From the NCBI GenBank assembly GCA_946406195.1, contig CAMJJT010000002.1, positions 1-64,000 of the forward strand: a stretch of 64,000 nt of DNA, in the 5' to 3' direction. Position 1 is the stretch's first letter. Every line of letters starts with the position of its first letter. The position numbers were made by a program, and so were the translations under genes. This document shows positions 7,232 to 15,866 of the stretch, one piece after another. A model generated the notes under the pieces. It did no database searches and had not been told where the DNA came from. It saw nothing but the letters and a program-made list of their open reading frames with translations. The DNA is from an uncultured Bacteroidales bacterium (GTDB taxonomy: Bacteria; Bacteroidota; Bacteroidia; Bacteroidales; Paludibacteraceae).

Positions 7232-8017
7232 ATGAATCCAATTATTATTCAACGCAAGAATTTGCAGAAAAAGTTATGGGACATTGTTCGTCCTATCAAT
7301 GCCCAAGATGAACAGATTGAACTTGGCGCTTATCGGCGTGATTTCTATGAAGAATGTGGTTTTAATCTTCCAATAGAGCTTAATACTGCACCATCGCTCT
7401 ATAGGTTTTGTCAATCAGTCAAAGACAAACTAAACGTGCAAGACGATGTCTGGTTCCAGATACAAAATAGAGTGAGCATTCTGGGCAACAGTATTGTATC
7501 TGGCAATGACCGATTTCCATCTATTATCCGTCTATCTTCCGGAGCGATCAGCAAGCTAACTGAAAACGAATTGAGTTTTTTGATTGGTCACGAACTCGGG
7601 CACGTTATCAATAAAGATGTGGTCGTACTTTTTTACTTTGACTACAAGTATGGAAAAGAAGGTGCACCTAAAGACCTTGCTCGCAAATTGAAAGTGTTCC
7701 AACTCTTATCAGAATTGGAGGCAGATAGATTCGGTTATCTCGCGTGTGGCAGTTTAGATACTTACGTGTCATTTATCTATAAGAGTAGGAGCGGACTCGA
7801 TTTCAGCACAACCGGAATCTCTATTGAGCAGTTTTTAGAAGGTAATCATAATCGTGCAAAGTTCTTTATTGATGGTGGTTTTATGAGTGGCGACACTCAT
7901 CCCTATGATGCTATCCGAATAGAGGCCTTATATATCTTTGCCACGTCTAAAGACGCTCGCGAATTAAGTTCGCGTATGTTCCCGCTCGTGTATTATCTTG
8001 ATCATTGTACTCTCTAA
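7232..8017 (+). CDS. M48-like zinc metallopeptidase domain protein
   Basis: 261 aa, without a signal peptide or membrane helix. The zinc motif HELGH is at about residues 124-128 within FLIGHELGHVINKD, and the third ligand is in SELEADRFGYLACG about 45 residues later. This is the HExxH...ExxxD arrangement of M48 peptidases. Lack of membrane anchors makes it a soluble relative, of a kind seen in accessory and stress loci. An approximate -7 box (GACCTTTG) lies about 35 bp upstream. It opens a three-gene operon with the deiminase (15 bp gap) and a 59-aa protein. Confidence 0.75.
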   Translation: MNPIIIQRKNLQKKLWDIVRPINAQDEQIELGAYRRDFYEECGFNLPIELNTAPSLYRFCQSVKDKLNVQDDVWFQIQNRVSILGNSIVSGNDRFPSIIRLSSGAISKLTENELSFLIGHELGHVINKDVVVLFYFDYKYGKEGAPKDLARKLKVFQLLSELEADRFGYLACGSLDTYVSFIYKSRSGLDFSTTGISIEQFLEGNHNRAKFFIDGGFMSGDTHPYDAIRIEALYIFATSKDARELSSRMFPLVYYLDHCTL

Positions 8018-8032
8018 TAAAACAAGAATCTT

Positions 8033-8848
8033 ATGACTAACCTTGTTTGTTTTTCTCAATACTTGACCGCATATAAATGTTGGTCGGAATTGTCCGCTGC
8101 TCTCGCTCGGCAACAAGTGGACTATGCCCTTCTTTCGAACACAAAAGACATCTGGATGAGGGACTATATGCCCGTTCAATGTTCGCCAGATCATTTCGTC
8201 GCATATCGCTATGAACCGGACTATCTGCGTGGGCAATCGCAGTATATCACCAACTGGAAGCATGTCATTGCGCCAGCACGCATTCCCTATGTCAATTCCA
8301 ATCTAATTCTTGACGGCGGAAATGTAATCATGTGCGGCAATAAAGTGATCTTAACAGAGAAAGTCTTCCAAGAAAATCCCTCTCTCTTGCCTACACAACT
8401 CATTTCTCGTCTGGACCGCGCTTTTCATGCCGAAACGGTTATCATCCCATGGGATCGACTTGAACCTTATGGTCACGCAGATGGTATGGTACGTTATATA
8501 GGTCACGGCAAAGTTTTGCTAACCAATTATTGTGACTTCGACAGAACACTCCGCAAGAAATTGCTTGACGCGCTCCAGCCGCATTTTGAGGTCGTTGAAC
8601 TGCACTATGACACTCCCAGGCCACACAAATGGAATTGGGTATATATCAATTTCCTTCTCACTAATGGTAAACTATTTCTTCCAAAACTCCACACACCGGA
8701 AGACGAACAAGCCTGCACACAAATCGGAGCTGCTTTCGGCATTCCGCGTGAACATATCGAATTGGTGGATATCACCGGTGTCTTAAAGCACGGAGGTGGC
8801 CTCAATTGTATTTCTTGGAATGTACAATTATATGATTCTATCCTATGA
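8033..8848 (+). CDS. Agmatine deiminase family protein (PAD_porph)
   Basis: 271 aa with the guanidino-group hydrolase landmarks in order: WMRDYMP near residue 40, LDGGNV near 94, HADGMVR near 145 and a C-terminal GGGLNCISWN carrying the nucleophilic cysteine. The family converts agmatine or peptidyl-arginine to the citrulline-type product with release of ammonia. It is shorter than typical agmatine deiminases (about 340 aa), so the substrate may differ. There is no export signal, so it is cytoplasmic. It sits between an M48-like gene and a small gene that overlaps its stop. Confidence 0.82.
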   Translation: MTNLVCFSQYLTAYKCWSELSAALARQQVDYALLSNTKDIWMRDYMPVQCSPDHFVAYRYEPDYLRGQSQYITNWKHVIAPARIPYVNSNLILDGGNVIMCGNKVILTEKVFQENPSLLPTQLISRLDRAFHAETVIIPWDRLEPYGHADGMVRYIGHGKVLLTNYCDFDRTLRKKLLDALQPHFEVVELHYDTPRPHKWNWVYINFLLTNGKLFLPKLHTPEDEQACTQIGAAFGIPREHIELVDITGVLKHGGGLNCISWNVQLYDSIL

Positions 8849-9024
8849 AAGATGAGTTCACTTCTGCCATGCACGCAGAATTCACAATAGATCTCGAAAC
8901 CGAACTCAAACACAAGGCATGGTGTGTTTGGAAACTCCTTGGTGACAATTATACGAAATATGATCTAATAAAGTATTGTGAACTATACGGCATTACAACC
9001 GAACAAGCGCTCAAGTATCATTAG
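8845..9024 (+). CDS. Small hypothetical protein, 59 aa
   Basis: Starts on the ATGA overlap with the deiminase stop and reads MKDEFTSAMHAEF... to a TAG at 9022-9024. It is missing from the ORF track because of its length. The C-terminal half (KYDLIKYCELYGITTEQALKYH) looks like one helical bundle segment. No family is recognised. The overlap supports co-translation with the deiminase. Confidence 0.6.
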   Translation: MKDEFTSAMHAEFTIDLETELKHKAWCVWKLLGDNYTKYDLIKYCELYGITTEQALKYH

Positions 9025-9078
9025 GTGCGACCGTGCTGCTCCCTTTTTGTATCATTTTTGGCCATTTTTGGCAAAAAA

Positions 9079-9122
9079 CTCCCGCATATATTTGCATATG
9101 TGGGAGTTTTTTTGTATCTTTG
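9079..9122 (+). promoter_or_regulatory. Promoter with overlapping inverted repeat, BRO-N gene
   Basis: CTCCCGCATAT 9079-9089 and ATATGTGGGAG 9096-9106 form an inverted repeat with one G-T mismatch that contains the -33 TTG (9092-9094). The -7 TATCTTTG is at 9115-9122, 20 nt away. The arrangement suits a repressor site, possibly for autoregulation by the BRO-N protein. Confidence 0.6.
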
Positions 9123-9141
9123 CAGAAAATTTCAGATCCTC

Positions 9142-9516
9142 ATGGCACAGGAAGAAGCGATAAAACTATTTGATGCGAAAAAGATTCGCGTGATGTGGGA
9201 CGACCAGACGGAAAAATACTATTTCTCTATCATCGACATCATCCAAGTATTAACCGAAAGCACTGATTATCAGACTGCGCGTAAGTATTGGAATAAACTC
9301 AAACAACGCCTTGCAGAAGAAGGAAATGAAACGGTGACAAATTGTCACCAGTTGAAATTAACTGCTGCTGACGGCAAACAACGACTTACAGATGTCGCTG
9401 AAACTGAGCAAGTCCTGCGTCTCGTTCAGTCTGTTCACTTTACATCGCCCCCTGATGAGTTGCCCTTACCAAAGGATGATGACGATTTGCAGAACTTAAC
9501 CAATATCGGTAACTAA
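9142..9516 (+). CDS. BRO-N domain (phage antirepressor-like) protein
   Basis: I place the start at ATG 9142, since the earlier track start precedes the promoter. The 124-aa product is essentially one BRO-N domain: KKIRVMWDDQTEKYYFSIIDII, then YWNKLKQRLAEEG and a NETVTNCHQLKL segment. BRO-N domains occur in phage antirepressors and free-standing bacterial DNA-binding proteins. A C-terminal effector domain is absent, and the tail is acidic and short. A decayed relative of this gene lies at 43150-43236 on the other strand. Confidence 0.8.
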   Translation: MAQEEAIKLFDAKKIRVMWDDQTEKYYFSIIDIIQVLTESTDYQTARKYWNKLKQRLAEEGNETVTNCHQLKLTAADGKQRLTDVAETEQVLRLVQSVHFTSPPDELPLPKDDDDLQNLTNIGN

Positions 9517-9663
9517 CTACCCTCGTTTATACCCATCATATAGCCAAATCAGACTGGCGAGACACAATCGAGAGAGAATCGAGGAGGGGTAATCAAGGGG
9601 GTAAGTAAGGGGCAATAGCTATCTAAAATGCCATCAATGCAAGCAAATTTTGCGAAAAAGTGG

Positions 9664-9703
9664 CATACACTATTGTGTATGTCATTTTTTTTGTATACCT
9701 TTG
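9664..9703 (+). promoter_or_regulatory. Promoter with CATACAC-TATT-GTGTATG palindrome
   Basis: The palindrome spans 9664-9681 and covers the -33 TTG (9673-9675). The -7 TACCTTTG is at 9696-9703, again after 20 nt. The 35-nt block GTGGCATACACTATTGTGTA and onward is identical at 13260, upstream of mce, so both transcripts probably answer to one regulator. Confidence 0.7.
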
Positions 9704-9725
9704 CAAACAAATTGATCAGATATTC

Positions 9726-10586
9726 ATGTTTTTTCAAATCATTCAACCGGTTGAGGCATTGCAACCGTACATTTCCCGCTATGTGTTTGTCCGTGCGGAG
9801 GGATCGACGGACACAATGACGCCGCCAAGCGACGACCCACGGTTTGTCAACGGCAAACATGTGCAGCAACTACTGCCTAATTATGGAAGTTTTGTTTTTC
9901 AGCGTAACGTGACGACAGACATTAATGGTACTATTTCCGATGGCCTGACGCTGCTTGGCGCTAACCAGAAGACAATCGGAATAACCACGCTCAGCGGCTG
10001 GTTTGAGGGGATGCTATTGGATTTTGAACCGGGAGGCATGCACGCCCAGCTCCATATAGACTTGCAGCAACTCTCCGGTCAAGTGCTGACAGCCAAGAAG
10101 TTCGGCGATGAAGGCTTGCTGCAACTGGATTACATCTTCAAATCAACTCCCGATGCCGATCACATAGCGCCGCTGATAGACGCTTTCTTCCTCGGTCATC
10201 TGCCGCATAAAGAAGATGTCAACTATACTCGATTACGCCGCGTGATAGCTGCCTGTGATGAAGTAAAGGGCAATATATCTGCAGCCGAAATGGCGTCTGT
10301 TGCTTGTTTGGGCGAACGTCAGTTCCTGCGTGTGTTCCGTACGTATGTTGGCATCCCTCCCAAGCAGTTCATCCGTTTGCGGCGTTTCCATCGAACCATT
10401 CAGACCATGCAGCAGACTGCCGCAAAGGGCAAACCGATAGACTTGATGACCGTTGCCCTTCAGCACGGCTACTACGACCTGAGCCACATGGCACTCGAGT
10501 TTCAGCAAATGGGGTGTGTCTCTCCAAGCCATTTCCGGATGTTAGGAATTCCTCTGACAGCCGATTTCTCTATCTTTTTTGCATAA
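9726..10586 (+). CDS. AraC-family transcriptional regulator
   Basis: Start chosen at ATG 9726 because the track start lies inside the promoter. The 286-aa protein has an N-terminal sensing part that begins FFQIIQPVEALQPYISRYVF, as in DUF6597-type AraC regulators. The C-terminal HTH is made of two helix-turn-helix units (ISAAEMASVACLGERQFLRVFR and IDLMTVALQHGYYDLSHMALEF). The conserved Y-G-Y-x-D-x-S-H-x pattern is present. It is followed, in the same orientation, by an outer-membrane receptor gene with its own -7 box. It may control itself through the palindrome at 9664; ligand unknown. Confidence 0.85.
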   Translation: MFFQIIQPVEALQPYISRYVFVRAEGSTDTMTPPSDDPRFVNGKHVQQLLPNYGSFVFQRNVTTDINGTISDGLTLLGANQKTIGITTLSGWFEGMLLDFEPGGMHAQLHIDLQQLSGQVLTAKKFGDEGLLQLDYIFKSTPDADHIAPLIDAFFLGHLPHKEDVNYTRLRRVIAACDEVKGNISAAEMASVACLGERQFLRVFRTYVGIPPKQFIRLRRFHRTIQTMQQTAAKGKPIDLMTVALQHGYYDLSHMALEFQQMGCVSPSHFRMLGIPLTADFSIFFA

Positions 10587-10717
10587 AAATGCCGTCCAAA
10601 AGGCGCAATGTCCGTTTTTTCATATGTCATCTACTCAAAAAGCAGTACTTTTGCACCGGATTTCTAATCTCGCGATAGAAATCGCTCGAACGATTATTTC
10701 AAAAATCAGTTGAAAAA

Positions 10718-13228
10718 ATGAAAAAGATTGTAATGGGATTAATGTTGCTGTTGACCGGTATGGTTTCGGCAGAAAACGTGAAAGGCAAAGTGACGGACGG
10801 GCAGGGAAAAGCCATGCCCTTTGTGACGATTTCCGTCCTTGCACAGGACTCAACGCTTCTTACGGGTACGATAACCGATGAGCAAGGTAAATATACCGTC
10901 GAATCACCCTCCCTTGAGGAGAGGGGCGGGGAGAGGTTCCTTATTCAAGCTTCCTATATCGGCTATCACACCGCTTTCGGCGGACCGGATTTTGTGCTGC
11001 AGGAAGAGAGTGAGCGCCTCGCGGAAGTGGAAGTCAAAGCCAAGAAACCGCTTATCGAGCGCCAGATGGACAAGTTAGTGGTGAACGTCTCCGCATCGCC
11101 ATTAGCCGCCGGTTCGAACGGAAACGACATCCTCCGTCGTTCGCCGGGCGTGCGGATTGACAAGGACGGAAACATCACCGTCAACGGCAAAGGGGTGGAA
11201 ATCTGGATTGACGGCAAACCTTCGTACCTGAGCGGGCAGCAACTCAAAGCCATGCTCGACGGAACGGACGGCAACACAATAGAGAAAATAGAAATCATCT
11301 CTAATCCATCCGCCAAATACGATGCGAGCGGGCAGGGTGGAATCATCAATATCAAGACCAAACGGAATATGTCCAAAGGTCTGAACGGTATGCTCTCCGC
11401 TTCGTATGGAGGTATGTACTGGGGCGATGTCAAACGATGGCTTCAAATGGATGTCGTCTCGCTTAATCTCAATTATCGCGGCGAAAAGACTTATACGTTC
11501 GGTCAGCTGACGCAGGTTTTTGCACAGAATGATATTGATCTGGAGACCAGCAGAAAGATACCCGCTTCGACGAGTTCTCCTGCAATGCATAACTATTCTC
11601 GATCGGGATATGCAACAGATTTTCAGTATTATATGCTCAAAGTGGGGAACGATTGGTACATCGATTCGGTCAATACCTTCGGATTTATTCTTCAAGTGCC
11701 ATACATGGATATCAAACAATCCATTATGGACGGCCGAAACTATGCGTATGTCATCGTGGGAACCGACACCACGCGAAGCGTCACGGAGACTAATAACCAC
11801 GTTGCAGCTCCGCAACATACGGCGAACCTCAATTATACCCATACATTCTCTTCCGCTCTGGAGCGCGAATTGACTGTCAATGTGGATTATAACCGCTACA
11901 AAACAACTACCTCAAACTTCCAAAATACCGATTACGGCACAAAGAATATCGGCTTGGATATTCATAGCCGTCAAACAGTAGATATCTACAGCGCGAAGTT
12001 GGATTTTCAAACGCAATTCTGGAAAACGGGCATGTTAGAATGTGGTGTCAAGTACGCGCTGTCGTCCACGGACAATTCGATGACCACAGACTCGATGCTT
12101 AACGACCTCAAACAATCTCAAACAACCTCAAACTTCCTCTATCAGGAACACGTGGCAGCAGCTTATATCAGCGCAGGGAAGCAGTTCGGCGAACACTGGT
12201 CGGTCAAGCTTGGTCTCCGCGGCGAATATACATATAGTTATGGAAACTGGATCAGTGCTGACAGTATAACGAACAAATCGTATTTCAATCCTTTCCCGAC
12301 AGCCTATGTCGGTTATACCAGTAGTCCACTCGGCAAACTCAAACAGCCTATTTCCGTAAGTGCCAGTTACACGCGACGCATCAAACGTCCGAACTACTGG
12401 ATGTTAAACCCCTTTGTGACGTATGTGGACGCATATTCGTATCAGATAGGAAACACCGATCTTTCACCGGAATTTAACAATGATGTAGAGTTGCATTTCT
12501 CTTGGACGCAATACTTCAATCTGACTTTTAATTTTGCGCACACGCAGGATATGTTCTCACAACGAACGACCATCCTGCCGAATGGAAGTGGCTTTATGCG
12601 GTGGGAGAATTTCGGTACATGTACTACGCACGGAGGAAATATATCTCTCACGGAACTGCCCATCGTGCCGAAATTTGCTAACAATAACGAAGAAATCGTA
12701 AATCGTAAATCGTCCAATCGTCAATTAGTGGGTGCATGGTTGGCGTTGACGGTGAACGCCGGATGGTATCATTTCCTCAACCGCTCGTATGAGAAAGACG
12801 CTAACGGTCAGCCAATCTACCAATTAGGCAATCATTATGGCTATGTGGGTGGTACGCTTTCTGCCTATTTACCCAAAGAATGGATACTTACACTGGATGG
12901 AAACTGGTCTTCGCCTATGACTACCGGTTACAACCGAATGAATAGTTCCTATTACATGAGTTTCGGGGTCAGGAAGATGTACATGAAAAAAGGTCTTATT
13001 TTCAACCTCAATGTACAAGATCTTTTGCGCTCTAACGTCTATCGTACGGAAGACATGGGACAGCAGCCTGGGTATGAAAGTTGGTATCGGAATACTTCGC
13101 GGCAACAACGTGTGACATTCTCCATCGTTTGGATGTTTGGACAAAACCAACAGCATAAACACCGTAGAGTGGGCGAGATAGACGAACTCAACCGACTCGG
13201 AGGAGGCGGTGTACAAGCCGGCAAATAA
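10718..13228 (+). CDS. TonB-dependent receptor-like outer-membrane beta-barrel protein
   Basis: 836 aa with a signal peptide (MKKIVMGLMLLLTGMVSA), a carboxypeptidase-D-type regulatory domain (GKVTDGQGKAMPFVTISVL) at about residues 22-100, a plug-like domain (LRRSPGVRIDKDGNITVNG, IEIISNPSAKYDASGQGG) and a long aromatic-rich barrel. It matches the OMP_b-brl_3 subgroup, whose members lack a SusD partner. Three low-complexity stretches in the frame look like inserted spacer DNA: PSLEERGGERF near residue 65, LKQSQTTSNFL near 465 and EEIVNRKSSNRQ near 660. Substrate unknown. A -7 TACTTTTG-like box lies about 75 bp upstream. Confidence 0.85.
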   Translation: MKKIVMGLMLLLTGMVSAENVKGKVTDGQGKAMPFVTISVLAQDSTLLTGTITDEQGKYTVESPSLEERGGERFLIQASYIGYHTAFGGPDFVLQEESERLAEVEVKAKKPLIERQMDKLVVNVSASPLAAGSNGNDILRRSPGVRIDKDGNITVNGKGVEIWIDGKPSYLSGQQLKAMLDGTDGNTIEKIEIISNPSAKYDASGQGGIINIKTKRNMSKGLNGMLSASYGGMYWGDVKRWLQMDVVSLNLNYRGEKTYTFGQLTQVFAQNDIDLETSRKIPASTSSPAMHNYSRSGYATDFQYYMLKVGNDWYIDSVNTFGFILQVPYMDIKQSIMDGRNYAYVIVGTDTTRSVTETNNHVAAPQHTANLNYTHTFSSALERELTVNVDYNRYKTTTSNFQNTDYGTKNIGLDIHSRQTVDIYSAKLDFQTQFWKTGMLECGVKYALSSTDNSMTTDSMLNDLKQSQTTSNFLYQEHVAAAYISAGKQFGEHWSVKLGLRGEYTYSYGNWISADSITNKSYFNPFPTAYVGYTSSPLGKLKQPISVSASYTRRIKRPNYWMLNPFVTYVDAYSYQIGNTDLSPEFNNDVELHFSWTQYFNLTFNFAHTQDMFSQRTTILPNGSGFMRWENFGTCTTHGGNISLTELPIVPKFANNNEEIVNRKSSNRQLVGAWLALTVNAGWYHFLNRSYEKDANGQPIYQLGNHYGYVGGTLSAYLPKEWILTLDGNWSSPMTTGYNRMNSSYYMSFGVRKMYMKKGLIFNLNVQDLLRSNVYRTEDMGQQPGYESWYRNTSRQQRVTFSIVWMFGQNQQHKHRRVGEIDELNRLGGGGVQAGK

Positions 13229-13261
13229 GAGACAAAATAAATAAATTTTGCAGAAAAGTGG

Positions 13262-13301
13262 CATACACTATTGTGTATGTCATTTTTTTTGTGTACCTTT
13301 G
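13262..13301 (+). promoter_or_regulatory. Promoter of the propionate operon with shared palindrome
   Basis: CATACAC-TATT-GTGTATG at 13262-13279 followed by -7 TACCTTTG at 13294-13301. It is the same 35-nt block as at 9660, before the AraC gene. The -33 TTG (13271-13273) lies in the palindrome centre. Confidence 0.7.
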
Positions 13302-13360
13302 TACCCGATTTGTGAAAACATCATTTAATTTTGATTGTTTAATTTTTAATTTATATTTAT

Positions 13361-13774
13361 ATGAAACCCACACACATTGAGCATTTGGGAATTGCAGTTA
13401 CCTCTATTGAAGAGGCTGCTCCCTTCTTTGAGTTTCTTTCGGGAAACAAGTGTTATTCTATTGAAGTAGTTGAGGATCAGAAGGTTCGCACCGCTTTCTT
13501 CAAAGTTGGTGAGGTGAAGATCGAGCTTCTGGAGCCGACGAGCCCTGAGTCCACGATTGCTAAGTTTATCGAGAAGAACGGCGGCCGCGGTGGTGTACAC
13601 CACGTAGCATTCAACGTAGAGAACGTAGCAGAAGCGCTGGCAGAATGCGAGGCTGCAGGCATCCAACTCATTGACAAAGCTCCGCGTAAAGGCGCAGAGA
13701 ACCTGATGATTGCGTTCCTTCACCCGAAGAGCACAAAGGGCGTATTAACCGAGCTCTGCCAACAACCCCAATAA
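13361..13774 (+). CDS. mce: Methylmalonyl-CoA epimerase
   Basis: A 137-aa VOC-fold protein. It begins HIEHLGIAVTSIEEA and carries GGRGGVHHVAFNVENV and a C-terminal FLHPKSTKGVLTEL, matching metal-binding His/Glu positions of the family. It interconverts the (R) and (S) forms of methylmalonyl-CoA, linking the B12-dependent mutase to the decarboxylase encoded next. It is the first gene of a five-gene operon for the succinate-to-propionate branch. The mutase itself is not in the window. Confidence 0.95.
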   Translation: MKPTHIEHLGIAVTSIEEAAPFFEFLSGNKCYSIEVVEDQKVRTAFFKVGEVKIELLEPTSPESTIAKFIEKNGGRGGVHHVAFNVENVAEALAECEAAGIQLIDKAPRKGAENLMIAFLHPKSTKGVLTELCQQPQ

Positions 13775-13804
13775 TTGATAATTGACAATTGAAAATTGAA
13801 AATT

Positions 13805-15361
13805 ATGGATCAAGCAAAATTAGATAAATTGGTTGCCAACCGCGAGAAGGCGATGGCCGGCGGCGGTGAAGCAGCGATTGAGAAACATCACGCCAAGGGC
13901 AGTTATACCTGCCGCGAGCGTATCAACATGCTTCTCGATGAGGGTTCGTTTGAGGAAGTGAACATGTTCCTCACGCATCGTTGCCATGATTTTGGCATGG
14001 AGAAAAAAGTGTTCCTGGGAGACGGCGTAGCTGTCGGATCGGGTACGATTGACGGACGTCTGGTGTTTGTCTTTGCGCAGGACGCTACGGTTATCGGTGG
14101 TTCGCTGAGCGAGACGATGGCACTCAAGATCTGCAACGTCATGGATCAGGCTATGAAACTCGGTGCACCGATCATCGGTTTGAATGACTCGGGCGGCGCG
14201 CGTATTCAAGAAGGTGCTTGCGCGCTCGCGGGATACGCAGAGATCTTCGAGCGTAATATCTTAGCTTCGGGCGTTGTGCCGCAGATCAGCGTGATCTTTG
14301 GTCCGTGCGCGGGTGGAGCAGTATATAGCCCGGCGTTAACCGACTTCATTATGATGACCGAGCAGAACAGTTATATGTTTATCACCGGTCCGAAGGTAGT
14401 GAAATCCGTTACGGGTGAGGATGTGACCGTGGAGCAACTCGGCGGCGCACATATCCACGCTACCAAATCCGGTGTGACCCATTTTGTGGCTGCTACCGAG
14501 GAAGAGGCATTGGCAGAAGTTCGCCGTCTCGTTTCGTTTATCCCGCAAAACAACATGGAGGAGGCTCCGGTAGTTGCATGCACCGATGACATCACCCGCG
14601 TGGATGACAACTTGAACGACATCGTTCCGGCTGATCCGAACAAACCGTACGACATGCATGAGATCATCAACACGATTGTTGACAATGGTGATTTCATGGA
14701 GGTTCACAAGGACTACGCAAAGAACGTCATCTGCGGTTTCGCTCGTTTCAATGGTCGTTCGACCGGTATCATCGCTAACCAGCCGTCTTGGCTTGCCGGA
14801 GTACTGGACTGCGATGCCAGCCGTAAAGCAGCGCGTTTCGTTCGTTTCTGCGACGCATTCAATATCCAGATCTTGACGCTTGTGGATGTTCCGGGCTTCC
14901 TTTGCGGAACCGGACAAGAGTACGCAGGTATCATTGATCACGGCGCAAAACTGATGTTTGCTTACGGCGAAGCGACCGTTCCGAAAGTTACTATCACCGT
15001 TCGTAAGTCGTATGGCGGTTCACACATCGTCATGAGTTGTAAACAACTCCGTGGCGATATGTGCTACGCATGGCCGAACGCCGAGATCGCAGTAATGGGT
15101 GCGAGTGGAGCAGTGGGCGTGCTTCAAGCCAAGGCTATCAAGGCTATTGAAGATCCCGCAGAGAAGAAAGCCTTCATCGCAGAGAAAGAGGCAGAATACA
15201 AAGACCTCTTTGCTTCTCCGTATCAGGCAGCTAACCGCGGTTATATTGACGATGTGATCGAGCCGCGCTACACGCGTAGCCGCATCATCCGCGCGTTTGA
15301 GATGTTGCAGACCAAACGTCTGACCAACCCGCTCAAGAAGCACTCGAATATTCCTTTGTAA
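13805..15361 (+). CDS. mmdA: Methylmalonyl-CoA decarboxylase alpha subunit (carboxyltransferase)
   Basis: 518 aa from ATG 13805; the track start is a TTG in the repeat spacer. The crotonase-fold carboxyltransferase landmarks are clear: KGSYTCRERINMLLDEGSF at the N-terminus, GLNDSGGARIQEG and FGPCAGGAVYSPA in the first half, and DVPGFLCGTGQEYAGIIDHGAK and SYGGSHIVM in the second. It transfers the carboxyl group of (S)-methylmalonyl-CoA to biotin on MmdC, giving propionyl-CoA. A run of ATAATTGACAATTGAAAATT fills the gap after mce and may modulate translation. Confidence 0.96.
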   Translation: MDQAKLDKLVANREKAMAGGGEAAIEKHHAKGSYTCRERINMLLDEGSFEEVNMFLTHRCHDFGMEKKVFLGDGVAVGSGTIDGRLVFVFAQDATVIGGSLSETMALKICNVMDQAMKLGAPIIGLNDSGGARIQEGACALAGYAEIFERNILASGVVPQISVIFGPCAGGAVYSPALTDFIMMTEQNSYMFITGPKVVKSVTGEDVTVEQLGGAHIHATKSGVTHFVAATEEEALAEVRRLVSFIPQNNMEEAPVVACTDDITRVDDNLNDIVPADPNKPYDMHEIINTIVDNGDFMEVHKDYAKNVICGFARFNGRSTGIIANQPSWLAGVLDCDASRKAARFVRFCDAFNIQILTLVDVPGFLCGTGQEYAGIIDHGAKLMFAYGEATVPKVTITVRKSYGGSHIVMSCKQLRGDMCYAWPNAEIAVMGASGAVGVLQAKAIKAIEDPAEKKAFIAEKEAEYKDLFASPYQAANRGYIDDVIEPRYTRSRIIRAFEMLQTKRLTNPLKKHSNIPL

Positions 15362-15395
15362 TTCGTAATTTTTAATTTTTAATTCGTAATTACTT

Positions 15396-15788
15396 ATGGT
15401 ATTACTCGCAGTAACCGCAGATACATGGATTGTAACCGGCTTAGGTTTCGGAATCGTGCTGGTGTTGCTCTTCTGCTTGGTTTATGTCCTCCAATTCTTT
15501 GGATGGATCATGCAGAAAGCCACCGCCCCGCGTGCTCCGAAAGCAGAACAACCGGCTCCCGCTCCGAAGGCTTCCGCTACATCAGCGGAGCCGACGGACG
15601 AGGGCACTAAAGCCGCTATCGCTATGTCTCTGGCACAAGCAGGGGATGAAGACATCGCTGCTATCGCGTACGCCCTTTACCTCGCGCGTGACGCTAAACA
15701 TGACATTCCAACCGCAATGATCTCGCTCAAACAACACGAGACCGCTTGGAATACGAAAAGTACTGGAATGAACAATATTGGTTTTTGA
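15396..15788 (+). CDS. OadG-type gamma/delta subunit of the sodium-pumping decarboxylase
   Basis: 130 aa with one N-terminal membrane helix (WIVTGLGFGIVLVLLFCLVYVLQFFGWIM), a short Ala/Pro linker and a C-terminal helical region ending DIPTAMISLKQ. This is the layout of OadG/MmdD subunits, which anchor the carboxyltransferase and biotin carrier to the membrane pump. It lies between mmdA and mmdC, as usual in Bacteroidales. Its stop codon is embedded in a strong hairpin. Confidence 0.85.
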   Translation: MVLLAVTADTWIVTGLGFGIVLVLLFCLVYVLQFFGWIMQKATAPRAPKAEQPAPAPKASATSAEPTDEGTKAAIAMSLAQAGDEDIAAIAYALYLARDAKHDIPTAMISLKQHETAWNTKSTGMNNIGF

Positions 15789-15844
15789 ACCAATATTAAT
15801 CGTGCCCTTTAGGGCTAAGAATAATGTCGGGTTTCTAAGAAACC
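15774..15844 (+). other. Three consecutive hairpins between gamma subunit and biotin carrier
   Basis: AATATTGGTT-TTTG-AACCAATATT (15774-15797) contains the stop codon. GCCCTTTAGGGC (15804-15815) and GGTTTCTAAGAAACC (15830-15844) follow within 50 bp. None has a good T tract, so they look like RNA-stability or processing elements that could set subunit ratios, rather than terminators. Confidence 0.6.
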
Positions 15845-15866
15845 GCATATAAAATTAATAATTTTT

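Noticed and set aside
9142-9516. Prophage suggested by the BRO-N gene
   Set aside because: No integrase, terminase, capsid or tail genes are nearby; BRO-N genes often stand alone.
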